This document shows, piece after piece, positions 21,203 through 34,293 of a stretch of DNA of 64,000 nt. The notes under the pieces are model-generated. The model was not told the DNA's origin and did not search any database. It worked only from the letters and a program-made list of their open reading frames with translations. The stretch covers positions 1-64,000 of the forward strand of contig JANBPK010001491.1 in assembly GCA_027579435.1 (NCBI GenBank), read 5' to 3'. Source of the DNA: Candolleomyces eurysporus (Eukaryota > Basidiomycota > Agaricomycetes > Agaricales > Psathyrellaceae). Within the stretch, counting starts at the first letter, position 1, and each line of letters starts with the position of its first letter. A program made the translations under genes and the position numbers.

Positions 21203-22089
21203 ATGGCGCCAACCGTCCGCATCTCAGCAGTCGCATACTACAAGCTCTACTTCCATGCTGCGAAACACCCACATCAACCAGTGAACGGTGTTTTGCTGGG
21301 GACGCAGGACAAGGCGGGCGGACCCATCGAGGTGCAGGATGCTGTTCCTTTGTTGCACCATTGGACGAGCCTCAGCCCGATGATGGAGATTGGGCTCGAC
21401 CTGGTAGGTGTCTTGATCCTACCCTTTTCCTCCCAGTTTGCATCGCCTTTTATCCTTTCCCGTGTGTTCGAAGGGGTTAATAACGCGTCAAGGCAGGTCA
21501 ATTCGCGCAAGAGAACGGGTTGAAGATCGTTGCCTACTATCAAGCCCAAAGGAACGTTGGTGACGTTGGACTGGGTCCCGTTGGAGAAAAGCTTCTGGGA
21601 AGGCTGAGAGAGCAGTTCAAGGATGTCGTTGGATTTGTGGTACGTCGCCTTTGGCCCCACCTTCCTCCTCTCGTCCTCACTAAGAACCACCTGTCTGTAT
21701 GTGCGTTCGCAGATCGACGGGGAGGATTTTGGGACAGACAAGGCTGCTTTGAACGTACGTCAGGACTTTCCCTCCCTGAAGCGTTGACTCGAGCTAGGTT
21801 TACAGCCATGGACGTACTCCGGAGACCAATGGAAAGCCGTCCCTCCCAGTGACAAGCCCTTTTCGCAAGGCTCAGTATACCAACTGGCATCGCCCGATCT
21901 ACCTACCAAGGCCCTGCATTATGTACGGGAAGAAGGGCATCATCAGGCGTTTGGTGACTTTGACGATCATTTGGAGGACGTTACGATTGGTGAGTAAATG
22001 TCTGTTGGAAGTTTGGCATGCTTTCTCTGATTCTGATACTATGTCCAGACTGGATACGGAATAGGACGTGTATACCCATTGATGCTTGA
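21203..22089 (+). CDS. EMC8: ER membrane protein complex subunit 8/9
   Basis: EMC8/9 is a cytosolic subunit of the EMC, which inserts membrane proteins into the ER. It has an MPN-like fold without catalytic metal ligands. Exons 21203-21407, 21497-21639, 21713-21754, 21806-21989 and 22049-22089 close to 204 aa, the family's usual length. Sequence hallmarks in order: MAPTVRISAVAYYKLYFHAA near the start, HPHQPVNGVLLG, then the spliced MEIGLDLVGQFAQENGLKIV and AYYQAQRNV, IDGEDFGTDKAALN, and the terminal DHLEDVTIDWIRN. The exon 1 donor is the inner GTGTCT at 21408, because only it keeps the frame. Fungi usually carry one EMC8/9 gene, so the choice between the symbols is nominal. Confidence 0.88.
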
Positions 22090-24051
22090 ACCCAGTCTTA
22101 GCTTGCGTGGACGTTAGCCTGCTCTCCTGTCTTGTTTGTGATACTGCTTTGCTCAATGAGATTCATCACTTTGCCTCATCGAAAAACTCCTCGTCATCTG
22201 CCCGCCACCCTGGCCACATCTCAACAGGAGGATAAATACCAGAAGTTCGCCTCGTGGCTCTACATCCGCGTGGTAATTGTTACGTCCATGATGGTCTAGT
22301 TGCGTCTGCGATTTCAAGAAGGCCTTCGGGCGCGACACCTCTTTCCGGCGTTCGAATTTGAGGCTGCCAGTTTTGTTTGAGATGCGGATGAAGTGGGGTA
22401 TTCGTGCGGCAACCCAGACTAGCCCGTAACGATTGGTTTACAAAAGGCCAGTTTCTTTGACCTTGCCATCCCCCCGCTGTTCCGCTTTTTCTCCTGCGAT
22501 GTGCTGTGAGTATCGGCCATCGTCACTTTCGTCCTTCGTTTTTCTGCTAGTTCTCAGAAATTGTCTGCTATCGCCCTTCTCTTTCTCCTCTTCGAGTGCC
22601 TCAACTGTAACTCGCCTAGTGCCATGTGGAACCTTTTCAACGAAAAGAGGGCGAAAAACCCCACTCAGCGACCGCACGATCTTCGCCGACGCCATATCTA
22701 ACATCGCCTCTCCTAATCTTACTGTCTCACGAGTATTTGTCTCGCACTTACTGATCGTCCTGCTTGGGTTGGGTGCTTAGAAAACCTCGTCGCAAAGCTT
22801 CTGTCTGCAGGTTCGCTGCAGGTATCGCCGATGCCGGTGCCGAAAAAAATGTGTGGGGCTATGGCACTGAGTTTGGTGAAGAGGGTGGCGAAGGAGGATC
22901 ATATCTCTCTCCGGGTTGGATTGTGGGGGTGATAATGCTGAAGTGGTTTTTGTGGGTGCGGTTGTGGGTGTTACTAGGAGGGGAGGACCATTGGTTAGTT
23001 GGTGACTTCGTCAAGAGAGCGACTTGGACTCGGAAGAAGGGAAGAGGAGTATGTTGTAGATGTACGAGGAATGGATCGGCTCCTGTGGACCTAGGGATGA
23101 TGGAGAAGAAGGGTAATGTTGACACCCTTTCTACTGACGATGCTTTCAGGGGACAGCTGACTTGGATCCCGTGGTCCGCCCGCCCATAGATGATTTTGAA
23201 AAATGATATGTTCGGCTCCTGGACTCGAATCCCTGAGAGGCTGCTGGGAGGTTGTTTATCAGCAAGGTCCGACATAGTGGTGAAGAAAGTTCAGCACAAA
23301 CGATGCACCCTGGCCGCAGCTGATTGTGCGCCACACCGAGTGGTAGGTAGAAAATTTGGCTATGATCCGTTCAGCGCTGCAGATAACGTTGATGCTCGGC
23401 CTGACCGGGAGACTCGGAAAAGTTTGTCTGGCCTTGGACGGCTCCACGCAGGAGATAATGAATTAAATTAGCGCCCACTACAAGCGCTATGCATCCGGGG
23501 TAAATGAGCTTGATCTGATTCGCTGGAACATAGAGAAGGCGTTTCGGCCGAAGCCGTTGCTGCGCTTCGGATTGAGCCTGTGCCTGCACACAGCTGTGCG
23601 AAAGTTGGTCTCCGACGAGATTGACAGAACGCTTCATATCTCCATCGACAATTCTGGGGTGAAGAGAAATTAGGGTTCATATCGTCCTGTTCTGCGTCAT
23701 GGCGGCGGGATCGTGTGCTTATGACGACAGTCTTGCTCAAAGTTGTGGGAATCTAGAGGATTCTAGAGACGCTCGAGTCGACTGCGAAAAAGTGAGTTTG
23801 TTCATTCAAAGCCATTGACAGAGAGCGGGGAGGAAGGTATGGTATGTAAACGGCGGTGGAGATCCGGATCCGGATTGCAGATAAGTTATGCGCCGTGATA
23901 AGCCTGAGCTATGCAGATGTTTTGGGTTTTGGCGGTTTCCGCCCCGGCGGGGTTCTTTTCTTATATAAAGCGTTATTACTGATCTATCGTACCCCACCTT
24001 ACTCGCTCATTCATTCATTCCCTTTGCCACGAACATAGGACAACGATAGCC
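22090..24051. other. Intergenic with a TATA box; one weak membrane-protein frame
   Basis: About 2 kb without a convincing gene. On the minus strand, 23637-23371 reads an 88-codon frame with a possible transmembrane stretch (LIYPGCIALVVGANLIHYLL); I cannot assign it. TTATATAAAG at 23961-23970 lies 82 bp upstream of the ATG at 24052 and is a good TATA box for the dehydrogenase. Confidence 0.4.
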
Positions 24052-25834
24052 ATGAGGTCGAATCCATCTAGTCGCAGCCGGAACGCGTCGCCCATGCGAC
24101 CAGGCTTCTCGGGAGCAGCGTCGTTCAAGCCGGATCCCTTGTCCATCGGCGATGATATGCACCCTGTGCTTCATGCGGGGCGTGTAGCAGTTGTTACGGG
24201 TGCGGCGAGCGGAATTGGCAGGGCTGCTGCGAAGGAGTTTGCCAAGTGCGTATAAACCTCGTCATCCCGGTGTTATCGCCGTTGTCACTAACCGAAATTT
24301 GCATATCTCTTGACCTTTCCTCAATATCGCTTTGAACGAATAATTGAACGATTGGCCAATATTAAAGGCTCGGATTGAAAGTTGCGATTGCGGATACGAA
24401 TGAAGCCGGGCTGCAGAGTTTAGGGAAGGAGCTGGTCGAGCAGATCGGGGAGGCGAACGTGTTGATAGTCCCCACGGACGTGTCCAAGCTCGACCAAGTG
24501 GAGAGTTTGAAGACGAAGGTTTACGAGGATTGGGGTGAGGTATGTTTATCTTTCTGTCTTTCTGTCCTTCTGTCCTTCTACTATTCGAGTATCTCGCGTA
24601 CTCTACCTTGCGATTGGGGAGACGACGCGCGGGAGGCGATGGGCGTCATCGCATCAACTCGATATATATCCCCCTCGCTACTGCGCTTGCGTAGCGTCTA
24701 TCGCTGTCCCTTGATGTCGATCCTCGCTTCTATGCTTCTTCTCGATGCGCACCGTGGATTCGAATGCTGATACCTCTCCAGGTCGCTGTGCTCATGAACA
24801 ACGCTGGTATCGCCGAGCAAGCCAAGTCTTGGGAGGGTATCGATAAATGGCACAAGGTCTTTGACGTTAATCTTTTCGGGTGCGTATTCATTCTCCAGTT
24901 GTGCGCTAAGCAACGTGCCTTTGTCAATCAATCCATTCATTTACTGAACGGGATGATTGCAGGGTCTTGAATGTGCAACAAACGTTCGTCAGGGTGCGTT
25001 TACCACTTTTATGCAGGGAAAGGAAAGCTGATTTTGCTCTGCGCTTGGAATAGAGTATGGTGTACCAGGAGAACCAGGCGTTGGTGATCAATACTGGATC
25101 GAAGCAGGGTATCACTAATCCTCCGTATGTGCTCGTCTATTTCTGTCCCTGTTCGTGGGTCGTGGGTCGGTGGTGCCAGAAGCTTGTCCTTCTCCTTCGC
25201 ACCGTCCCCAACGGTTTCGACGAGGCTACAGTTCTTTACTTCTGCCGACCGACGGCGCCGCCCCATTACCTCTCCGTGTTCTTACTTTTAAAACGAAATT
25301 GGAACGTTAGCTGATCACACGTCTTGTTTGCAGAGGAAACCCAGCGTATAACGCTGCCAAGGCTGCTGTCAAGAGTTTGACCGAGAGCCTTGCGCACGAA
25401 TTGCGCGAGCAGACTCATGGCAATGTGACCGCCCACCTGTTCATGTACGTTCCCAATCCTTCCTTCCTTCTCTTCCATATTTCCACATCACTCTGCACCG
25501 ATATTATTGGAACTCACCCAGCTGACTTCTATTCGCTATATGCAGCCCTGGGTGGACCTTCACCGGCCTCACCAAAACTGGCGACTCGACGGAGAAACCT
25601 AGAGGCGCATGGTCTCCCGAAGAAACTGTGCTCTATATGCTCGACAAGTTGCGCGAAGGAGATTTCTATATCCTTGTTCCGGATAATGAGACGAAGAGGG
25701 AAGTGGATCAGTTGAGGATTATGTGGGGAGCTGCCGATATTGCGGAGAATAGGCCGGCGTTGAGTAGGTGGCATCCGAGTTACAAGCCGCTGTTTGAGGA
25801 GTATATGCGGGAAGGGTTGGCGCAGCTGGAGTGA
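24052..25834 (+). CDS. Short-chain dehydrogenase/reductase (SDR)
   Basis: NAD(P)-dependent oxidoreductase with a Rossmann fold; the substrate cannot be told from sequence. Seven exons (24052-24245, 24368-24539, 24782-24879, 24963-24993, 25054-25124, 25334-25444, 25546-25834) close to 321 aa. The cofactor loop is TGAASGIG (near residue 50). Also present are NNAG, DVNLFG, and the active-site Tyr/Lys in NPAYNAAKAAVKS, where splicing joins NPP to GNPAYN. The catalytic Ser is the S of TGSKQG. The later PGWTFTGLTKTG fits the substrate-side loop. The N-terminus before the Rossmann fold is about 45 residues long and low in complexity. Confidence 0.85.
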
Positions 25835-26912
25835 TGAGCATTCTCAAAATCGCTTAGGCGAGGACAGCATAAAAAGGAATGAACGTTGTATAATACCTAC
25901 TACTGCATACTTGAAATGTATTCGGATTGCTTGGATGACGATCTAAAGTGGGTGTTGTTAGATCCGCTGCGATTGCCGGAAAGCTCGAAGCGCCGAAGAG
26001 GACGTCACTCGTCCACTCCGGCGCCGATGGCTGCTGCAGAGTTCATGCTGATGATGGAGAACGAATCAATCCTCTGCATAATTATGGCCACTTGCCACTG
26101 TTCTCGACTCTCGGTGACGGTGACATCGGGGTGTTCCAAGAGCATGCATTACGTGAAATGGAGGAGAGCATGGCGGTGGGCCCGCGTAATTGACAAGTAT
26201 CGCGTCTTCGAGATTTGTCAAAGCCCCGGATTGACGAAGGGTAAGGGACCAATGACGGATCCTGGGCGAGCTGTTCTAGCTAGCGACCATCATCTCCGAG
26301 CACTTGGCGAAGCGAAGGGAAGCGTCGCCGCAAACTATGGCATTGGTGTGGTATGTTTTTTTTTCACAAGTTCCGTTCCGTGCAGTGGTGATGAGAAGGT
26401 TGGAACTCGAAGATCTAGTGTCACTGATTTGGTTGGGGTAAAAAAANCAGGGAATGATTTCATTTTACGTGGTACTGGTAGACATGTGGTCTCGCCATTG
26501 TGGTTGTATATGTCGAAGAAGTCCGAGGGAAGGTGTATTTTTGGAGTGCGGGGTAAAGTGATGAGACTGATGTAGGACCCGTGCGTGTAATTGGGGTGCT
26601 TTTGGGGTGTGTTTATGACACTGGGATTGGCTTGGGCGGGAGAAATAACGCGTCGTACGCGTCGAAAACGAGGGGTAGCGAGTATGGGGATCAATGTCAT
26701 GTGTTGTTCTCCTGAAACCAAGGTCCGTTGTTGGCTGGGATCCGACGCATGCATGATCCTTGCCGTGACCATTAATGTGATTTCATTTCTTCTTATTTTT
26801 GGCTATTTATCCTCGACATCCTATATATATACGCCCAAGATTTCATCTTTTCGTATTCCCCCTCCTCCATCTCTCCTGTTCCTTGCTCCTAAAACCCCCA
26901 CCCCCATACCAG
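25835..26912. promoter_or_regulatory. Intergenic region with TATA box of the glutamate dehydrogenase gene
   Basis: No gene seen in about 1.1 kb. CTATATATATACG at 26821-26833 lies about 85 bp before the ATG at 26913, followed by a C-rich pyrimidine tract typical of strongly expressed fungal genes. An N sits in an A-run at 26447. Confidence 0.45.
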
Positions 26913-29900
26913 ATGTCTGCCCCGGATCCAACGCGCAAAGTCCTCTCCGCAGCCACACGCGCTCTCCAAGGCAACAGTGGCAATAGCGAGAGTCAGCGGG
27001 TTGAGAACGCACCTGGATACACCACGCCCATCTTCAAGGGCAAGGATGAACAGCGAGCACACGTCGAACAAGACATCGCAACCAAGGTACGTGCCCCTTC
27101 GTGCCCTACACCCCCAGATCCAGCGATCCTCACCATCCGATCTCGCTCCCGCAGGGCTTCATACCCCGCGATCTCGTCAAAGGCGAAGTAAACTGGTTCT
27201 ACAATGGCCTCGGCATCGACGACACGTACTTCCAGACCGAGAGTCGCGAGGTGATCGCAGACCATATCATGGCCCTCTTTGGTGCGAAGATTATGGCCTT
27301 TACGAAGCATGATCCAAGGGCGTTGGTTATCGATCTCGAGAGGATAGACGAGAAGGGAGGGTCGGGCGCGACTTTCATTCATAGTAGTGCTCCCGGTTTG
27401 ACGACGACCGAGGGCCCCGGAGCTACTTGCGAAGCTAGGTGAGCATCCGTTTCCTCCATATCGATATCGTTCCGGAGTTTTGGATGTTGCGATTTTGAGG
27501 AGAGACGATGACGGAGAGAGGTCGATGCCGTCGATGATGTCGATGATGCCATCCCCGGAGCCAGCGTGCGAATGAACGTGGCTAACCATCGTTACGTTGT
27601 AGGATTGACGAATTGTTCTTGGACAAGTCCACCCCCGAGTCCGCGTACCGTCTGGAGACTTTCCGTTCGACTGGCGCCATCTCTGCTGCATCGTCCCAGC
27701 AGCTCCGTTGCTATTTCGTTACCAAATGTCACTTCCCCGAGAATGTCCCCGCGGGTCAAGAGAAAACGGACATCCTAACTGTTTCGGACAAGACCTTCGT
27801 GGAGAGGGCCACCAAGAATACCCTCGATATCTATCAAAAGGTGGGTTTGAATTCTTGCTTTAACGGACGCTAGATGTTGACGTGGATCCATAGGTTATGT
27901 GGAACGTCGAATCAAGGCATGGACCCGTGATTGAGGTCTTTGAAGTGGAGGGATCTCGTGAACACCGAATGGTCATTGGCTACAAGCAGGGCGGAACATC
28001 CAAATTCTTCAGCGCCCTTTCCAACCTCTACCACTTCTACTCCCTCTACTCTGCGCGTAAATACGTCGGTGAGTCGCGTATGCCTTTGTGAACCTAGCGA
28101 AGTCGTCTGATTGGGTTTAATAGAGCAATTCGCGAATGGGATTACCATCATCTCACTCTATCTGAGCCCCCTCCCTAATGCTAACGCCCCACCCATTGAA
28201 CACTCTATCTGGCAAATTAAGAAGGAGGCTTCGCTTCTCTTCTGTCTGCCAGATAACCCCTTCTTCCTTCCCAAATCTCCTGGAAGCCACGCTGTTCAGG
28301 AAGCTACCTATGCTTGTGCGTTCATTTCCTTTTCCCGCGTCGATAACCTCCATGTTCGATTGGCTGATCATTCGCTGCTCTAGATTGCGGTTGGATATTT
28401 GCACAGCACTTCTGCAACCGTCTTGGGCCCTCGTATCTCCAGCTGAGAAATATTTTGAACGAGAACGACCCAGCTCATGCTGAGGTTCTCAACGACATCA
28501 AGAGGAGGTTCAGGGAAGAGACGTTCACCCGAGAGAGCATTGAGCAAGTGATTCAGGCGTATCCTGAGCTGGTATGTGTTTTCCTTGGTCTTTTGCGCGT
28601 CGCCTCGTTCTGACACAGATTAGATTCGCCTGCTTTACGTCAACTTTGCCATGACCCACTATCCTCCTGCCGATGTCAAGCAACAAGGGTAAGTCCAGTC
28701 CGGCTTATCTTGGGCATTCTGGGCGACTAATATGCTTTCATTAGACCTACTCTCTCGTATCAACGTCTGCAGACCGTCCAACCTCTGTCCGATCCTGAAT
28801 TGTACGACAAGCTTCGACGAACTGTCCCTAACAAGAACGATTTGCAAGTCTTGGAAGCTTTCCTCATCTTCAACAAGTGCGATCGCTTCCCTATCATCCG
28901 CCTCAATATCTTCTAACTGTTGATCGTATAGGAGCATCCTCAAGACCAACTTCTACCAACCCACCAAGGTTGCGTTGTCATTCCGCCTTGCCCCTGAATT
29001 CTTGCCAGAAGTCGAGTATCCCAAGAAGCCTTATGGAATTTTCATCGTTATCGGAAACGACTTCCGTGGATTCCATATCAGGTTCAAGGATGTCGCTCGA
29101 GGAGGTATTCGAATTGTGAGGTCAAGGAACAGGGAGTACGTACACGCGTTCTTTGATCAAGGGATTGGGCTGACTGGTTATGAACAGAAACTACTCGATC
29201 AACCAGCGACAATTGTTCGATGAGAACTACGGATTGGCGTCGACCCAGAACCTTAAGAACAAGGATATTCCCGAAGGAGGTGCCAAGGGTACCATCCTCC
29301 CTGCACTTGGAGCTAGTCCTAGGCTCTGCTTCGAGAAATACGTCGATGTAAGGCTAATGTTCATCGTCTGATCTTTGGATGAGGGTTGCTGATATCTTGT
29401 CGCATAGTCTATCTGTGATCTGCTCATTCCTGGACAGACGCCTGGAATCAAGGAGCAGATCGTTGATCTATACGACAAGCCCGAGTTGCTGTTCTTTGGC
29501 CCTGACGAGGGTACCGCTGATATGATGGACTGGGCTGCTCGTGAGTCGATCCTTTTGCCTTCACCCTTTTACAGAACGAAGATTCACTGACGATGATTTC
29601 GTGTCATTGTAGTTCATGCACGCGCTCGGGGTGCCGAGAATTGGTGGAAGTCGTTCACCACGGGCAAGAGCGCTGCCACTCTGGGTGGTGTTCCTCACGA
29701 TACCTATGGCATGACGTCCTTGAGTATTCGGCAGTATGTCTTGGGTATCTATAGGCAGCTTGGGTTGAGGGAGAAGGATGTTACGAAGGTGCAGACTGGT
29801 GGACCTGATGGTGACCTTGGCTCGAGTGAGTACTGCCTCTTCTTCCTTTGGCGTGCATGGGTTTACTGATGACCGTCCGTTTGCAGACGAGATCCTCCTC

Positions 29901-31017
29901 TCGAATGATAAGACGATCGCGGTCATCGATGGGAGCGGTGTTCTTGCGGACCCTGCTGGGATTAATAGGGAAGAGTTGGTCAGGCTGGCCAAGCTTCGTA
30001 TCCCGGTCTCCAACTTCAACAAGGCCAAGTTGAGCAAGGATGGGTACCTTGTGAAGGTTGAGGATCAGGACGTCAAACTGCCTTGTACGTGTTCCTTTCT
30101 CTTCTTTCCATGCAACTGGTTGCTTATCCGTTTTCGTTCGTTCGTGCAGCTGGTGAAGTCGTTATCGATGGCACTGATTTCAGGAACGGAGCGCACTTGA
30201 GGTTCAAGGCCGATTTGTTCGTGCCTTGTGGTGGACGTCCTGAAGCTGTCAATATCTCGAACGTTGCGGCGCTCGTCGACTCTGAGGGCAAGCCTCACTT
30301 CAAGTATGTCGTTGAAGGAGCGAATCTGTTCTTCTCGCAGCAGGCTAGGCTGTTCCTCGAGAAGAGGAAGGTGGTTTTGTTCAAGGATTCGAGTGCTAAC
30401 AAGGGTGAGCTTCCTTTCGTTGACGCTTTCTGCTTTTGAATCTCGGCTCATCTTGGTGGACAGGTGGTGTTACGAGCTCATCGTTGGAAGTGCTCGCGGG
30501 TCTGGCTCTGGCCACTGACGAGTACATTGACTGTATGACCTTTGAAGGCGGGGAGCCGAGCGACTTTTACAAGAGCTATGTCAAGGATATTCAAGCCAAG
30601 ATTGCGGAGAATGCGACCTCGGAGTTCCAGTGCATCTGGAAAGAGCACGCGAGGTTGGGAGGGTCGAAGCCACGAACCACCATCTCTGACGAGCTTTCGA
30701 CCACTCTTAACAATCTGCAAGCAGAGTTGGAGAGCTCCGACTTGTTTGATGATTTGCCGAGCAGGAAGGGTGTCTTGAGTCGAGCCATTCCGAAGACCTT
30801 GGTGGATAAGGTCGGGCTTGACACCCTGATGCAGAGGTTGCCTGAGCCATATCAGAGGGCCTTGTTCTCGAGCTGGGTTTCGTCGCATTTCGTGAGTGTT
30901 CCCTCATCATCTTTTGTTTGAATCAAAGCTGATGGGGATTTGTAGATCTACAAGTATGGTGTGACTGGGTCGAGCGTCGATTTCTTCCACTTTGCAAGGG
31001 ATCTTGCGCACCATTGA
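26913..31017 (+). CDS. GDH2: NAD-specific glutamate dehydrogenase (large fungal type)
   Basis: Catalyses oxidative deamination of glutamate to 2-oxoglutarate and ammonium, feeding carbon to the TCA cycle. Sixteen exons close to 1036 aa, the usual size of the approximately 115-kDa fungal enzyme. Exon starts: 26913, 27155, 27603, 27894, 28124, 28384, 28624, 28745, 28932, 29188, 29408, 29613, 29887, 30150, 30464, 30946. Landmarks: FIPRDLVKGEVNWFYNGLGI, RCYFVTKCHFPENVP, the glycine-rich substrate loop PEGGAKGTI, the dinucleotide region QTGGPDGDLGSNEI, DLFVPCGGRPEAVN, then VVEGANLFFSQQAR. The C-terminal SSVDFFHFARDLAHH closes the protein. All introns are GT-AG and 49 to 164 nt long. Its product links to the 2-oxoglutarate dehydrogenase gene at 57.9-61.1 kb, although the two are not clustered. 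Confidence 0.93.
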
Positions 31018-31714
31018 GCATCCCTACCATTTCTACTTCCAGCACTCCGTTCTTGAAAATAGTTTTCGTCTTCGTCTCCTTCTCCCACTAGTCTCTCATA
31101 TATCGATCATACCACACCTAATGTTTCTGATGGACGTTCAATGTTTTGAAATTGTGTACTATAGCTTAGAGCTAGACGGANTTTTTTGGTTGTGTTCAAT
31201 GTGTTCAATGGTTTTTGAGTAATGGCAAAGTTCGTATGTGTAGTTCCGAAACAAAAATAATTCGATGATTTCTCCTTTCTCTCACTCCTTCGCGATGATC
31301 GACTTGCTTGGTGTGACGGTGATTCCGGGGGGAGTCCTGTATTTGTTATCGACGAGAAGAGATGCATGTTACGAAGCGTTCATGCCCTCATGTTGCCCGT
31401 TTCCTGTACGTTCAGCAAGCCCTTCTGTGCTTTAGCAAAAGCAATTCTCCCTTCGTTAATCCTTGTCTTCCATTTCGTAGATCCTTTTGTTTCATAGCAA
31501 AGTGCGCCCTTCTTGCACCTATATTGAAGCCACACAAAACTGAACATTGATGGTCTATGGTCTTGCCAAGTGCATGTGCCGTTTACACGACATTATATAT
31601 GAATATGCTGTGCTTATTGTCCAGGAAACCGACACAGATGCTGTGATCTTTCAAAATTTCAACCCTAGGAAATTTGCTCTTTCCCTTTCNTCCCCCCTGC
31701 CCACAAAAGACGCG
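31018..31714. other. Intergenic
   Basis: Terminator region of the glutamate dehydrogenase gene and leader of NACHT A2. No separate gene seen. Ns at 31181 and 31690 sit in T- and C-runs. Confidence 0.4.
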
Positions 31715-33866
31715 ATGGCCCCCAAGATTGACGTCTTATCTGGAGCCAGCAATGTCACCATACAAGGATCACAGTTCAACAGCACCCAAATCGTTGGACA
31801 ATCCCTCATCATCGATCCAGCGCTGGAAATTCTCCACAAGTACCAAGCGTTGGAAGCGACTCACACCTCGAAAACGGCTGCGAGTGCCCCGAAATGCAAG
31901 CCAGGCACTCGTGCCAGAGCTGTCGAGGACATTATGCGATGGGCGACTGGCCTTGGGTTCGTCTCGACCTCAGCCCCCGGACCCGACTCGGAGAAGTCGG
32001 TGATGTGGTTTCAAGGGCCCGCCGGTGCTGGAAAAACGTGTATAATGAGGGAGGTCGCCCGCCTTTGTAGTCGAGAAGGAGTGTTGGCTGGGGGTCTATC
32101 TTCTTCTCGACCCGCGTCCAAGGGCTCGATGATGAAGCTCCCTTCGTCGCCACAATCGTTTCTCAGCTCATCGCAGACTGCCCAGCGCTCAATTCCTCGG
32201 TACTGGAATCCATCCGCTCCAACCCCACCATTTTCGAGCAATCCTTGGATTTACAATTGGAGAAATTGGTCCTTGATCAGTTCGCCTCCATCCCCCCTGC
32301 CCAGAGCACGGTACCAAAGATCCTCATCGTCGATGGACTCGACGAGTGTCGAATTCAGGAGCAGCGCAAACGTATTCTCCAACTCCTTCATTGCCTCGTC
32401 ACCTCCCCGTTTTCCTTCAGAGTCATTATTGCCAGTCGACCGGAATTCGACCTGCGAACCGCGTTTTCCCGAAAACCGTTCAAACTCAACGCAAAAATCC
32501 TGCATCTTGAAGAATATGACGCGTATTGGGATATCTATAACCTACTCTCTGACGAATTCTTAAGGATTCGGGAGACTCACCCCGCCAAGGAATCTCTCCC
32601 TTCCGACTGGCCTGGTCGAGACACGCTCCGCACACTGACAAAAAAGTCGTCAGGAATTTTCGCCTATCCGTCGACGGTGATCCGATATGTTGACAATCCC
32701 AGACGCAATCCAGTCCAATTACTCGAGCATATTCTAAAGCCTTCGTCGACCGCTTCTTCCGGCAGGCCTTTTGCAGAGCTTGATGCTCTCTATGAAGCCA
32801 TTTTGAACCCTCCGGACACAGACATAGCCTTGATGAAGCGCTTGCTTCATGCGATCATGGAGATAACACGCTCGGGTTTTCCAAAAAAATCTGTAGTATC
32901 TACTATGAGAACTCTATTTTTGNCCCCCCCATCGATTCAAACCTCTCTCCGCACACCACCTCGACGAGTTCCTATTCCTTGATCGAGGAACCACTCAAAC
33001 TACTCTGTGTGACCTGCATTCACTCCTTTCGATCCCCAGCCCCGATCACTCACGCCCCAAGTCGAACAGCGAACATATTCGTTTCCACCACAAGAGCTTG
33101 GAAGACTACCTTAATTCCCCGGAACGCGGCGGGAGAAACTATCAAGCCCAAAGAGAGACGCTCTCCGACATTTTGGTTGTCAGTCTTCGCCATATAGAAG
33201 AGTCATTTTCAGGTGGAATGAAGCCCGACGCTTATCAGCTGCTCTCGTACTCATGTCAAGTATGGTGGTCCCTTTTCGTTGACGGACAGTACTTTTCTCC
33301 CGCGGTTCTGGCCTACGATCCCAGAGCTGTCTGTGTATGTACTGCATACACTGCAGATCGTCCGTGCTCAGAAGATGACTTCAAGAAACTCGTCAATGCC
33401 TTTCACTTCTTAATGGTGAGTTATACTGCTTGTTAGCTAAACTGTGACTCATATCTTGGTTAAGTGCAAGCAGCAAACAGAATGTCTGCAGTTCTGCGCT
33501 TCGTTAATTAGGATGCAGAAATATCTGGGCAAACTCGATCAGCTAACGCAAGCGAATTGGCAACCCCAATTTGCCTCCCAGAGGGTGAAAGAATTTGAAG
33601 ATGTGGCTGGAGGGCTTTTCGACCCACTGGATCTTTCTTCCCCAGCAAATGACAATCGCAAAAATCAAATTTCGCGCTTTCAAGAAACTGCACCCCCCGT
33701 GGCTCTAAAAAGGTCTACACTATATCTGCCACGGTACTCTGTTCTTACTTTTGTTCTGCATACATGGGCGGTTGTTTTGCTTACATGGATGGCGTTGTGC
33801 ATCGGTTCATACTTGACGCAACTCGTTTTCGTACTCGATGTTGTGTGTAGTTCCACTTGCAATTAA
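31715..33866 (+). pseudogene. NACHT-domain NTPase A2, frame disrupted
   Basis: Paralogue of A1. It carries the N-terminal signature SGASNVTIQGSQF, then HKYQALEATHTSKTAASAPK, Walker A GPAGAGKT with CIMREVARLC, Walker B ILIVDGLDEC, IASRPEFDLR and GIFAYPSTVIRYV. The last exon starts at 33465 after a GT-AG intron (33416-33464) and ends in a hydrophobic TFVLHTWAVVLLTWMALCIG. At about 32088-32100 the sequence GGGGGTCTATC replaces A1's GGGGACTAC. This changes the frame just before FFSTRVQGLDDEAPF, with no N nearby, so it looks like a genuine lesion or an assembly error. A second shift, at the N at 32923, is in a homopolymer. If both were technical the protein would be about 700 aa. Confidence 0.7.
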
Positions 33867-34293
33867 ATTTCCGAAAGACATTCGGGACTGGACAACAGAA
33901 AGCCCTTCCTCTGTCCGTCTCTCAGACGGTTCCATATCTCATATCTTCTCTCGATGTGGGCCATGATACACCTAATCACTAGTTTCACAAAATTTCTTGC
34001 CATTCGATGCCTTCAGTGGTTGAAATCGATTGAAATCGAAACATTTACATCCAGTAGTCAATTCAGGCGCAAAAATGTCATCACTCCCACTCCCTGATTA
34101 TCGCATTGAGCCTGCATTCGGTTTGAAGGCGCACCTAAACCTCTTTTAATCGCGAAAGGTGGACCCATAATTGATTGCCGGGTATCTGGCGATCGATCAA
34201 TCTATCACTCCGATAGGCAGTTCATGAATGGCTCATGGTTCCATACCGTCATCGACTATCTAACCCCTGAACGCTGAACGCGAGTCCCAAAGA
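33867..34293. other. Intergenic, nothing seen
   Basis: About 430 bp between NACHT A2 and the oxygenase gene, with no recognisable coding or repeat feature. Confidence 0.4.

Noticed and set aside
23215..23240. tRNA B-box-like GGACTCGAATCC
   Set aside because: No A box or cloverleaf arms fit around it on either strand.
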